Positions 44,261 through 53,959 of a DNA stretch of 64,000 bases are shown here, one piece after another. The stretch's first letter is position 1. Each line of letters begins with the position of its first letter. A program made the position numbers and the translations under genes. This DNA is from Diabrotica undecimpunctata (Eukaryota; Arthropoda; Insecta; Coleoptera; Chrysomelidae). Below the pieces are notes generated by a model. It saw only the letters and a program-made list of their open reading frames with translations, was not told the origin of the DNA and made no database searches. Location of the stretch: assembly GCF_040954645.1 (NCBI RefSeq), contig NC_092806.1, forward strand, positions 160,204,328 through 160,268,327. Direction: 5' to 3'.

Positions 44261-45967
44261 TTTTAGCAGTGTGTCCTAATTCACAAACGTCAGCATATAT
44301 AGGGCGATTTATTAAAAATGTCCAATCTGTGAGTTTTAGATTCTAGAAATATGATAATTCTACCCAAAATACCTTATACTGCACAAATATTGCTAGTTTC
44401 CGAGATACCGTGTGTTGTGTTAAATAAATCAAGGCAATTTTTTTTCGGTTAACCTATGGGCAAAATAATAGAAAAATAAGAAGAAGCGTTACATTTTACA
44501 AAAAAAATACTGTGTTTGATTCATGTAATTCGATCGGTTATCCAGTTATTTGCTTCTAAAAAGTCCAATGAATTTTAATTTTACAATAATAGTTATTTAT
44601 TGTACAAGACGATAAAATTGTACTTTATCTTAGAGAGCGTTTTTTAGCGCCGAGACGTCAGCCGATACGCTAATTATGCTCCAGAAGATAATGCGATTTT
44701 ATCGTCGTGTGCAATACAACATTTTTTTCTATAGCAAGACTTCACGTTCATGTGAAAAATAGAATTTCAAAGAAAATTGTAATTTTTAGCACAAAAATCG
44801 CAATTGTGTTGCTCCGTTGCTAGGGATATGAATTACTCTGTCAACAAATGTCAAACAAATGTTACGTTTTATAGACGGAATATCATCTGTTGCAGAATCT
44901 TACATTGAAGAGTCAATAAGCAATAGGATTGCTGTATCCAAGTGTATACTTGGCGGACCAGAAAATCCAGTACCTCGAATCAAGTGTTTAAGCAAACGAG
45001 TACAAGTTGTGATGCTCCAAAAATAGATATTTCTAATAATGTTAATTGTAAAATTTCAGTTGTTTTTAATCCTTAATGTGTTTGAATTTGTAAATTTTAT
45101 TGAATAAAAAAAAGTTAAAACATTTTATCTACTCTTGCTGTTAAAGTGTCACTTTATCTACCCTTGCGGTTAAAGTGATACTTTATCTACTCGAAACAGT
45201 TGTTATAGCAACACTTTAACATTAGCTATGGAAAAAAAGTTTTATTATCTAATGTTTAACAATAACAAATTAAAGAATTAAAGTAAAAAACAAAAAACTT
45301 AAGGCAATTGTTTAAAATTTCCACCATTTACTTCAATATACTTTATGATCCGGTTTCGCAAAGATCTCTTAAATCAAGTAACCATTGTCTATTATTTTTA
45401 ATCAAATTTGCGGCTTCTTCCTATTTTCTTTCGCAATTCTAAAGAAGATTTAATTATTTTTTGTAAACTAATACCTTCATTTACGACCAAATTGAAATAT
45501 CCAAAGGATTGAAATCAGGAATTCTTGGTGACCAAGCAAACCCATTTCCACGACCAATCCATCGCATCGGTGCGAAAACTGTTAATTTAAGTATTGACGA
45601 ACTTCTAAAGAATAATGTGGTGGTTTCTCGTGTTTTGTCTTAAGGCGAGAGATATATCCTCTAGTAATTGGTGTAAATGTTCGTGAAGAAACTCTAGATA
45701 CAAAGGTCCATTTAAATTGGTTGACAATTCAAAATGACCTATTAAGTAGTCACATATTACACCATATCAAACGTTGACCTTAAAGTTGTGCTGAAAATGG
45801 GCTTCTCTATTAGCATGAGGATTTTCGAAATCCCACAAATGATTATTTTTCCAATTAAATATTCCTCGTCTGGTAAATGTTACATGATCAGTAAAAAGAA
45901 TTGTATCCAGAAAATCTGGATTAACATTTTGTTTATCTTGTAAACATTAAGTAAATTGTAGACCAGC

Positions 45968-45979
45968 AGGTAAATCTTG
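45968..45979. repeat. 12-bp TSD, left copy (AGGTAAATCTTG)
   Basis: AGGTAAATCTTG here and at 46433-46444 brackets the RTE insertion in the mariner-like transposase. Confidence 0.85.
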
Positions 45980-46432
45980 CTGGTCTACAATTTAAAATGA
46001 AAAAGGTCCTATGTGGCTCTTAAAGTACGCCTAACAAAATGTTACGTATAGAGTGTACTATACTATGGAGTGGAATCATGGACGTTAAATCTAGACACAA
46101 TGAGACGACTTAACGCCTTTGAAATGTGAACCTATAGAAGAATTATGAGGGTTTCCTGGGTAGATAGAATTACGAACAAGGAAGTACTGAGAAGAATAGG
46201 TAAAGAGAAGGAAGTTGAACTAACAATTAAAGAAAAAATCCTGCGACTCTTAATGCAAGGAAAGATAGATGGCAGAAGAAGCATCGGAAGAAGACGAATT
46301 TCATGGCTCAAGAACCTGAGAGAATGGTTTGGATGCAGCTCAAAACAACTTTTTAGAGCTACTGCCTCAAAAATTAAAATAGCTATGATGATTGCCAACC
46401 TCCGTAGCGGAGATGGTACCTGAAGAAGAAGA
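45980..46432 (+). mobile_element. RTE-like LINE 3' end inside mariner-like gene
   Basis: The open block 46145-46423 reads VSWVDRITNKEVLRRIGKEK, then QGKIDGRRSIGRRRISWLKN and LREWFGCSSKQLFRATASKI, ending MMIANLRSGDGT-stop and a GAAGAAGAAG tail. The upstream part (46015-46140) is the YGVE.WTL region in shifted frames. The first 15 inserted bases (45980-45994) are an inverted copy of host sequence 45952-45966, making a 17-bp-arm hairpin across the 5' junction (45952-45994). Confidence 0.85.
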
Positions 46433-46444
46433 AGGTAAATCTTG
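46433..46444. repeat. 12-bp TSD, right copy
   Basis: Identical to 45968-45979. Confidence 0.85.
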
Positions 46445-47559
46445 AGGTAGTAAATTTTGAACAGGAGTGTAATGATATGGATGCAGTTTTCTCTCTTCAA
46501 TATTCTAAAAACAGACAATTGGCTTATCCCTGCTGCCAGACTTAATCGGCGAGTAATAATATCTGGATTCTCTGCAACACGAATTAAAATTTCATCTTCT
46601 TCATCGACAATGATAGTTTTTGTAACTCCGTGTTGACTTTAGGAGATAAAGACCTCGTCTCACCTAAGCGGTTGCAAATATTTCGAAACAGTTTGTAGTT
46701 GGGTTTTGAATTGTGAATATCTTCGAGACTCAGCGGTTCCACTAAAAACATGAATCAAACAAGAGTAACTTTTTTCGTAAAATTTAACGCTTTTTCATAT
46801 TTTTTTAATATTTTACCCGAATTAAAAAGTTTTTTAGTTCACCCGAAAAAAAAATTTCTTTGATTTACTAAACACGTAAGTATAACTAGCGCCATCTATA
46901 AGTAATACTAAATTAGAGTCTAAATTAGCATTCCTCATGCCAAAATAATTAACAAAACGTAAAATTGCCAATTTTTAAATAGAAATTGTGAAAATACAAA
47001 AAATTATTGCGAAAATTAAAATTCATATCGGTATCTCGAAAACTAGCAATATTTGTATAAGGATGTTGGACAGAATCATCATATTTAGAGGTCTAGAATT
47101 TACAATCTACAAATTGTAGGTTGAAATACTAGAATTATTTTATTTTGTACCAGAAAAAAATTTCATAACGCGTTGTACAAATAATTTCTTTAAGTCCCCC
47201 TCCTTGAACGCACACCCATGCTTGCCTTTGTTATTGAACGTAAGAACGAGGTTCTTGACTTTAGTCTTAAGACATTCACTAATTATTATATTCATCACAT
47301 GAATAACTGTATTCTGTACAGTTTATGCTAAAATACTTAAAATATTTTAGAAAAATGAAAACTAATTTCACAATAAAATGAATAGAAATGGGTCGAGAAG
47401 GTTGAACATGTTTTTTATTCCTATAGATATCTCCAATAAGATTTACTACAAATTTTTGACTGGAGTTTTAATTAAATGGAAGTAGTATAATTACACAATG
47501 ATCTATAATGCGTCTTATGACAAATTTGAGATCAGATCAGTAGATATATATGGTTAGTA

Positions 47560-48846
47560 ACGTATGGTCCTAAAGTTTTGGGGAAAATTTCACCTAGTCT
47601 GATTGAGAAGCAAAATGCATTTAACAAAGAAGGCCATGGAATTGAAATGTCATCAGTTATTGACATTTATTAAACAAAGGAGAATATTTTGGTTTGTGCT
47701 CTGCAAAATGTCTTATAAAATTGATATTCGTCGAGGTGTTTATAATATGGTTGGGCGAATGTCGAAACAAGATATTGTTAATATTTATCGAGATCAAAAC
47801 ATAAGCAAATCGACAATTTATCGCACAATCAGAGAATGTGAAGAAGGGATACCATGTGTTAACTTGCGTAAAAGTGGCCGACCGCGGATTTTGAACCATA
47901 TAAGAGAGGCAAGACTGATTGAACAAAATTGAGGTCTCACAGCGAAAACTGGCCAGAAGATTTCATGTTGGAAAGACTACAGTATACAGGACCCTATCGA
48001 GTAACAATATTATCTACCGGAAAAGAAGGAAAGCTCCAAAATACACAGAGGATCAATTAGAGAGAATTCCGAGATGTTGCCGCGCGTTAAGGCGAGTGCA
48101 TTTCGTCAACAAGTTGATCGTGATGGACGATGAAAAATATTTTACTTTGTCCAACTCTGAGATGAAGGGTAACGATGGGTTTTACACGAACGATTACGAA
48201 AATGTACCTGATGAAATAAAATTCAAAAGTAAGAAAAAATTTGAGGACAAAATTTTGGTATGGTGTGCAATTTCTGAGGCTGGCTTTATCTCACAGCCCT
48301 ACATTGGTGTCGTTCGAGGCGAGGCCTTAAACGCAAATATTTATATTCAAAGATGTCTCTCTAAATTGCTTCAGTTTGTGAACACACATCATGCAAATGA
48401 TTAAATAGTCTTTTGGCCAGATCTTGCTTCATGTCATTACGCGAGGATCACAAGGGACTGGTACGAAACTAACAACATTACCTTTGTACCGAAAGCAGAC
48501 AATCCCCCCAACCTAACTCAGGCTCGTCCAATTGAAGAGTTCTGGGCAATATTAAGTCGGAAAGTCTATAATAACGGATGGGAAGCACAAAATCAGGAAC
48601 CGTTAAGACGCCGCATATATACAAAAATTAGAGAAATTGACGCCGAGGTCGTCCAAAGGATGATGCAACGTGTCAGGGGAATTATTAGGCAAATCGAAAA
48701 TAATGGTCCCTTGTCTGTCATTTGAATTTTGATTTATAATAAGAATAGTTAAGTTAAATTGTTGAATAATTTAATAAAAATATAAGATTATTGTGGTCAG
48801 AGTTATATGCTTTTGAAAATTTTCCCAAAACTTTAGGACCATACGT
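47560..48846 (+). mobile_element. mariner-family element, DD37E type, copy 1
   Basis: The ends are inverted repeats starting ACGTATGGTCCTAAAGTTTT (at least 23 identical bases), flanked by TA (47558-47559 and 48847-48848). The length is 1287 bp. A nearly identical copy in reverse orientation is at 59214-60442. The transposase it carries is broken by a frameshift and one stop. Confidence 0.92.
47603..48725 (+). pseudogene. DD37E-type mariner transposase, copy 1 (frameshift plus stop)
   Basis: The N-terminal helix-turn-helix regions are RRGVYNMVGRMSKQDIVNIY and SKSTIYRTIRECEEGIP, then SGRPRILNHIREARLIEQN. A frameshift near 47925 leads into SQRKLARRFHVGKTTVYRTL. The catalytic domain has IVMDDEKYFTLS (first Asp), VFWPDLASCHYARI (second Asp) and TQARPIEEFWAIL (Glu). 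I count 37 residues between the second Asp and the Glu, giving a DD37E spacing as described for the ITm-D37E lineage. The stop TAA at 48402-48404 replaces the CAA (Gln) found in copy 2. It ends NNGPLSVI-stop. The lesions differ from those in copy 2. Confidence 0.85.
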
Positions 48847-48904
48847 TATTATTGGAGATACCATTGTAATATTTGGAAACGTTCAAGAAAATATAAAGAA
48901 GAGT

Positions 48905-49130
48905 AGGAAACTATATACAGAGGCAAGAAAATAGGTCGGACAACTATACGGTCTTCAAAAAGGAAACGAAAATAACAATAGCAAAAGCTAAAGCATATAA
49001 AAGTCTATCCGGTCAACTTGATAAGAGGGACAGCGAAAAGAAGATTTCAGAAAATAAAAAAAGGTAAAGTATTTGGACCAGATAATAACCAGAGACGATT
49101 AGGCATATATGTGAAGAGGATTGATATTGG
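48905..49130 (+). mobile_element. Short LINE linker fragment
   Basis: A frame reads FKKETKITIAKAKAYKSLSG then QLDKRDSEKKISENKKR. This resembles the basic AK..AY..LY..LDT.EGE..IY.....R linker of RTE-type LINEs. No other block survives. Confidence 0.4.
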
Positions 49131-49324
49131 TATACCTAATGCCTGAATTTAAGTTGATCTCTGAGTTACTATCAATTTCTCCACTGTCTTCTTTGTCAGA
49201 GCCAAGGTTTCTGGTTCATATGTAGCTGCTGGTAATTGGCATCACAGGAATAAAAAGTTTCCTACTCTTTCATAAACAGTAAACATTTTTTTTAGATCAT
49301 CAATTAGACTAAAGTATAATCCCA

Positions 49325-50612
49325 AAATGTGAAACATGACAGAAGATATAATGATTGAAAACTCAGCAAAGTCGCCATATGAGGTTTCATTCTACAAGCC
49401 TATTTCATTATTACCTGTACTTCCAAAATTATATGACAAGATTCTAATGAAAAGACTAAAGATCATCATCGAAGCAAAGAAATTAATCCCACCACATCAG
49501 TTTGGCTTTAGAGAGAGTCATTCAATGATAGATTAGGTACATAGAATCACTAACATCATTAAAAAGTTGCTAGAGGGAAAACAAATCTGTTCAGCTATCT
49601 TCCTGGATGGAGCTTTCGATAAGGTATGGCATGAAAGCCACATCCACAAATTGAATAGACTACCGAGGCAGTATTCACAATTATTATAGTCTAAAAAACA
49701 CTTTAGAATAAAGCAGGAGGATACCTATACAGGGAAGTGTGCTCGGACCAGTTCTCTACTTGTTATACACTAACGATATCCCTGAACTGGAAAATGGAAT
49801 AAACGCAATATTTGCGAACGACAAAGCTGTTCTGGCAGTGGAAATAATCATGAAGATGCTGCAAAAAATCTGCAATCTTCAGTGAACAAGATTGATGATT
49901 GGAGCAAAAAATGGAGGAGAAAATTGAATAAGACGAAATCAGTGCATATGAATTTCACTAACAAGAAGAAGCAATATGTGCTAATTAGAATAGATGATAT
50001 GCAGATCCCTTTTGCAGATACTGCGATGTACCTGGGTATGCATCTTGATGCAAGAATGTGTTGGAAAGTCCACATAAAGAAAAAACGAGAGGAACTTGAA
50101 CTCAAATACAAAAAATTGTACTGCTTGCTCGGAAGAAACTCAAAGCTCTCCATAGATAACAAACTTTTGATTAATAAGCAAACACTCCACCGGTATGGTC
50201 ATACGGTGCTCAGCTCTGGGGTTGTACCAGCAAGAACAATATTTTAAAGATACAACGCTTTCAGAACAAAGTATTAAGGAGTAGCATCGATGCCCCCTAG
50301 TACGTTAAAAACAGTTGCATTTAGCGAGAGTTGAAGATGGAGACCAACAATCATGAGCACAGATTGCATCAATATGTTTGTTATGTTACAGATTAGTTCA
50401 AAAGCAGAGTATAGTGCGGCTTAGTATACACGAGTGCTTGTGTAAATAATTACTCTAAGTAAGAAAGGCCCTGTAGAAACATCATTGAATGTAACTATAG
50501 TTTTAAGTATTTATTAGTATTACTTTAGAACTGCCCATTGATCTTTCTCATCAGATTTCAGTGTAAAGACACCTCTTAATGGGTGTTTTATTAATAAATA
50601 AAAAAAATGCGT
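49325..50612 (+). mobile_element. Jockey-type LINE, 5' truncated, with A-rich tail
   Basis: Blocks: YKPISLLPVLPKLYDKILMK (49395-49455), IPPHQFGFRESHSMID, ICSAIFLDGAFDKVWHESHI (49590-49640, with the AQ before AFD lost), GSVLGPVLYLLYT in a shifted frame, then IFANDKAVLAV (about 49810) where the RT box FADD has become FAND. The open frame 49882-50247 contains WSKKWRRKLNKTKSVHMNFT, then YLGMHLDARMCWKVHIKKKR. The end has NKVLRSSIDAP-like residues in another frame. AATAAA at about 50596 and the following A run probably mark its 3' end. It is inactive. Confidence 0.78.
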
Positions 50613-51885
50613 CTTTTTTCACCAAAATTCTTTTAAATAACTGTTCTTAGGATATGGATGGCGTCTGTTAGATCGATTTTTCTTTACTGAACTGAAATCA
50701 CACACAAGTTACGTTAGTTTTTGTTATTATTCGTGTTATTACTTTCTATATGTCATTCAGTAAATTTATGTCTCAGGTGGTTGTTTTGGATGAGAGTGTG
50801 AACAGTATTTAGAGTATTTCAATTATCATAACAAACTATTTGCTGTTTTCCAAAAATGTCACTTCTTGAATTACACAAATAAACAAAACTACAGATATAT
50901 TCGAATCGAATATGACTAAAATGAAAGGGAAACGAGTAAGTGAAGGCCATGTATCTATTTCTGCTCTTTTATCAGCGAAGAATACACTGTTCCTTTTATA
51001 AACATATAGTTTATCTAAGGATATGCCTCTGACTAATTAATGTGGGCTGTTTTGTATATTTTTCATTGCGCTGATAACAAACAAACTTACAGGGTTTGAG
51101 GAAATCTGGTATGGGAACGTTTCCTTGAGTATAAGCAACGCGGTTTATGTAAGTATCGTAACTAAAATATATACAGTGAGTCTAGAAAAACAATTAACTT
51201 AATAAGGAAAACAATTTTACCTAATCATTTTAACGAAAACTCTGTTTTATAACAACATAAGTATCTGGTGTATAATGAAAAAAGACAAAAATTGTGAATA
51301 TGGTTAATATGTTAAGTTTCGGGCGTCACCTGTCACGATTCGTGCCGAAGAGATGCGTGGTACAGGGGTCAAAAGCGATGCTAAAACAGAAACGGCTAAC
51401 CCAAGAGAGATATAGCCTAAAAAGATACTCTATCGAACAGAAAATTCTTCCCAGGTCGTGAGAATAACATGGAAATACATAATAAAGGCATAGATTCAAT
51501 AATGAATAGGTTATTTAGAATAAAACCTAGTTGTAAACTAATTTTGTTTAAAACCTGTAATTTTCAAAGTGTTCGTAAAATAGAATCTTTCTTTTTGTTT
51601 TTATTAAATTCACTCCACCCTGTATGCCTAGACGACTGAAATATTCCTTACAACAATAAAACACGATCGGTAATTAATATCTCTGTAAAAAATGACTAGT
51701 TTCCCTAGCTCACATCGGGACATCGGGTCTGCAAAGGAGTCTGTTAGAAACTCTCGCAGAAGAAACATGGTGTGTTAATAACCAAATTTGTGATTCTGGT
51801 ATTTGCGATTTTAACAAGAAGACGGATTTTTGTCACAGCGATTGCGAAACCAAAAACTTTGAAGCTATTTTCTTGTGGCAGTTTA
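50613..51885. other. No recognisable gene
   Basis: AT-rich DNA. The patch at 51325-51430 (TCACGATTCGTGCCGAAGAG) is slightly richer in G+C but codes for nothing recognisable. Confidence 0.4.
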
Positions 51886-51887
51886 AA

Positions 51888-51955
51888 GTAATTACTATTT
51901 AAATGAGAATAAGCCACAATTAAAGGTTAAAGTACGTTTATTAATGTTTCAATTT
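51888..51955 (+). repeat. 68-bp inverted repeat, left arm
   Basis: Begins GTAATTACTATTTAAATG and pairs with 52741-52808 with three mismatches. Confidence 0.9.
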
Positions 51956-52740
51956 CCACTTCGGAAATCGTTCTATATGTTTCGGAGATGTGTTATGACT
52001 TTAAGAGCTTTTTATGGTGTTATATTTATTATTAATTAAATCAGATTGAAATAAATTTTATTTAGGTTTTGTGTATCTTTTTTGTCATTTATTGCGTTGG
52101 AATTTCTTTTTATTTCTATTGATTCGTGTATCTCCCTTCTTCTTTTTGGTTCGGTTCTTGCTTCTTCTCATTTTCATGTTTTGTGAGCGCAGTGACATTG
52201 TTCTTGTCATATTTGTGAGAACAAATTCTGGATTGAAGCAGTTGACTGGTTTGCCCGATATAGACACCTTCACAATTAATACATGGTATCTCGTAAACAA
52301 CATGTGATTTTTTGAGTTTTGGTGTTTAGTTTAGTGAAATATTTATTTAAAAGGTTGTTGCCTTTGTGGGCCACTGTTATGTTATGTTTGGCTAAAAGAT
52401 TTGTCAATTGTTCGGATAAACCTTTTATATATGGAAGAGTTGTATAAGTAGTTTTGATACTGTTGGGTTTATTGTTATTTGTATTATTGTAAAATTTATT
52501 AAGTCTTGATTTGAGAATAGTTTCGATTAGATGTTCGGGATATACATTCTTTAGAAGGGCATTTTTTGCTTTTTTTATTGCAGTTGGTCTGTTAGTTGTA
52601 TAGATTTATTAACAAGACTTATAATTACAGACTTCTTATGGGAGAATGGATGATGAGAATTGTAGTTGAGATATCGTGAAGATCATGTTTCTTTTGTAAA
52701 CCACATAGTTTTAACTGTATTATTAATGTGATGTAAGGTG

Positions 52741-52808
52741 AAATTGAAACGTCAATAAACGTACTTTAACCTTTAATTGTGGCTTATTCCCATTTAAATA
52801 GTAATTAC
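52741..52808 (-). repeat. 68-bp inverted repeat, right arm
   Basis: Reverse complement of 51888-51955 with three mismatches. Confidence 0.9.
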
Positions 52809-53109
52809 CAATAGCTTTGTGTAACAACGTATATCATCATATACTGTACCCACCTATTTCTGTTACCTATAATACGTAGAGAAATAAAAGTTAGTAGTAC
52901 GTTACTCGTATTCTTTACGTATTACATAGACACATCAAAACAATACAGTCCACTCAACAACCTCAGAGAATAACGGCGGGATAAGTTAGTAGAAGATTAA
53001 AAGCACGCGGAATTATACATAATTACATCTCAAACGCAGGCATTTTCTCCAAAACCATTTAAATGTTCACAAAAACAGATTAAATCAAATGACATAATAC
53101 AGGGTCGAT

Positions 53110-53580
53110 CAACACTGTGAATGAAAAGTGAAACTGATCGTAGGAAATACGAGCCAGAACATCATTTAACAAGATGCAAAAAGTATTAACCACCAGAGCA
53201 CTAGGAATTCCCTTAAGAATCCCCAACATTATGCTATGTGGAAGGAGTCTCACTTAAACAATGTGTAAAAGAATTGAGGCTTTAGAGATGTGGGCATACC
53301 GCCGAATATTGAGAATATCGTGAATAGACTGATGGACGAATGAAGCATAAAAAGGAGAAAATTGGAGTAATTTGTCCAAGTAATGAGAAATTCTAAATAT
53401 GAATTTAAAAATGAAATGAAATCCTAATTATTCAGCGAATAATAGAATGGAAACCTGGTCTTGACCGACTAAGAAGATCCTGGCTCAAGAACCGATGCTT
53501 CAAGAACCCAAGTAAAGATCAAGCGACTGTTTGCCAATGTTCTAGGAGGAAAATTCACATAAAGAAGAAGATCAATACAG
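53110..53580 (+). mobile_element. RTE-like LINE 3'-end remnant
   Basis: Frames read CKRIEALEMWAYRRILRIS (about 53268-53324) and VMRNSKYEF, then in decayed form the SWLKN and LFANV regions, ending with a short AAAGAAGAAGATC tail (53564-53576). The order matches the C-terminal domain of the copies at 40961-41842 and 45980-46432, but with many stops. It is one of the oldest copies. Confidence 0.6.
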
Positions 53581-53734
53581 CTAACTGATCTCCAGAAAAA
53601 TAAAGAAAAAGCTTAGAAAGTAGAAAATAATACTAAGCAGACGATGAAAAAGGCACTGTCAATATACTGTAAATACTCCGAAAAAATGGTAATGGAAATG
53701 ACGCCATAGAATTACACATTATAAAGAAAATTTA

Positions 53735-53956
53735 ATGCCCAAGAAAATTAAAATACTTTTAGCGCTATTTGTATCAAATTGTACAAATACTGCGTGTACA
53801 AGACATGTAAGTATATGCATTTCTTCAGGAGCTACATGTTGCTCCTTTTGCAAATGTAACAAAGAACAAACATGCAAAAACATTTACAATGCAAATGATG
53901 ATGACGATGAAGAAAACGATAATGTATATTTTTATTATTCAATAATACGCAAATGA
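53735..53956 (+). CDS. Small Cys-rich ORF, unassigned
   Basis: A 73-residue ORF with a Cys-rich block: SNCTNTACTRHVSICISSG then ATCCSFCKCNKEQTCKN, followed by an acidic stretch ANDDDDEEND. The pattern C-x4-C-x6-C-x6-CC-x2-C-x-C-x5-C resembles C-terminal CXC-like modules found on some insect transposable-element proteins (from memory). It may be the tail exon of a lost element or a chance ORF. No promoter or neighbour supports a gene. Confidence 0.25.
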   Translation: MPKKIKILLALFVSNCTNTACTRHVSICISSGATCCSFCKCNKEQTCKNIYNANDDDDEENDNVYFYYSIIRK

Positions 53957-53959
53957 AAT

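Larger units (their letters stand above)
45300..46640 (-). pseudogene. mariner-like transposase, interrupted by RTE
   Basis: Right to left: an N-terminal helix-turn-helix region IIVDEEDEILIRVAENPDII and SQLSVFRILKREN (46610-46490), then YHYTPVQNLLPQDLPAG up to the RTE. After it come NVNPDFLDTILFTDHVTFTR (first catalytic Asp in FTD), IFNWKNNHLWDFENPHANRE, FKVNVWYGVICDYLIGHFEL and LNGPLYLEFLHEHLHQLLED (45935-45650). The second Asp region is decayed. The tail reads DWSWKWVCLVTKNS and FGYFNLVVNEGISLQKII, with stops. The terminal MV..F...LRNRI..I...GG.F motif is at about 45375-45310. Dead copy. Confidence 0.68.
44340..47099 (-). mobile_element. IS630-Tc1-mariner-like element with long inverted repeats, interrupted
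   Basis: About 70 bases at 44340-44410 (…ACAAATATTGCTAGTTTCCG then AGATACCG) are the reverse complement, with a few mismatches and indels, of 47029-47099 (…CGGTATCTCGAAAACTAGC then AATATTTGTATAAGG). Between them lies a minus-strand transposase pseudogene (46640-45300) split by an RTE at 45980-46432. The exact outer tips and TA duplications could not be fixed, so the element may extend a little on each side. Confidence 0.65.
51888..52808 (-). mobile_element. Penelope-like element with 68-bp inverted repeats
   Basis: Sequence 51888-51955 is the reverse complement of 52741-52808 with 65 of 68 positions identical. Inside, minus-strand frames from about 52590 to 52100 read AIKKAKNALLKNVYPEHLIE, then TYTTLPYIKGLSEQLTNLLA, NLLNKYFTKLNTKTQKSHVV, and YEIPCINCEGVYIGQTSQLL followed by RICSHKYDKNNVTALTKHEN. 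That is the end of a Penelope RT and its GIY-YIG endonuclease (C..C...YIGQT.....R...H). Frameshifts separate the blocks. The RT palm is missing, so it is 5' truncated. Penelope elements often carry repeated ends in inverted orientation (established knowledge). Confidence 0.78.

Noticed and set aside
46132..46518. 128-residue minus-strand ORF
   Set aside because: Antisense of the RTE C-terminus joined by chance to the mariner-like N-terminal region (its right part overlaps the real mariner-like frame).
52071..52307. 78-residue plus-strand ORF rich in Phe/Leu
   Set aside because: Antisense shadow of the Penelope-like GIY-YIG region.
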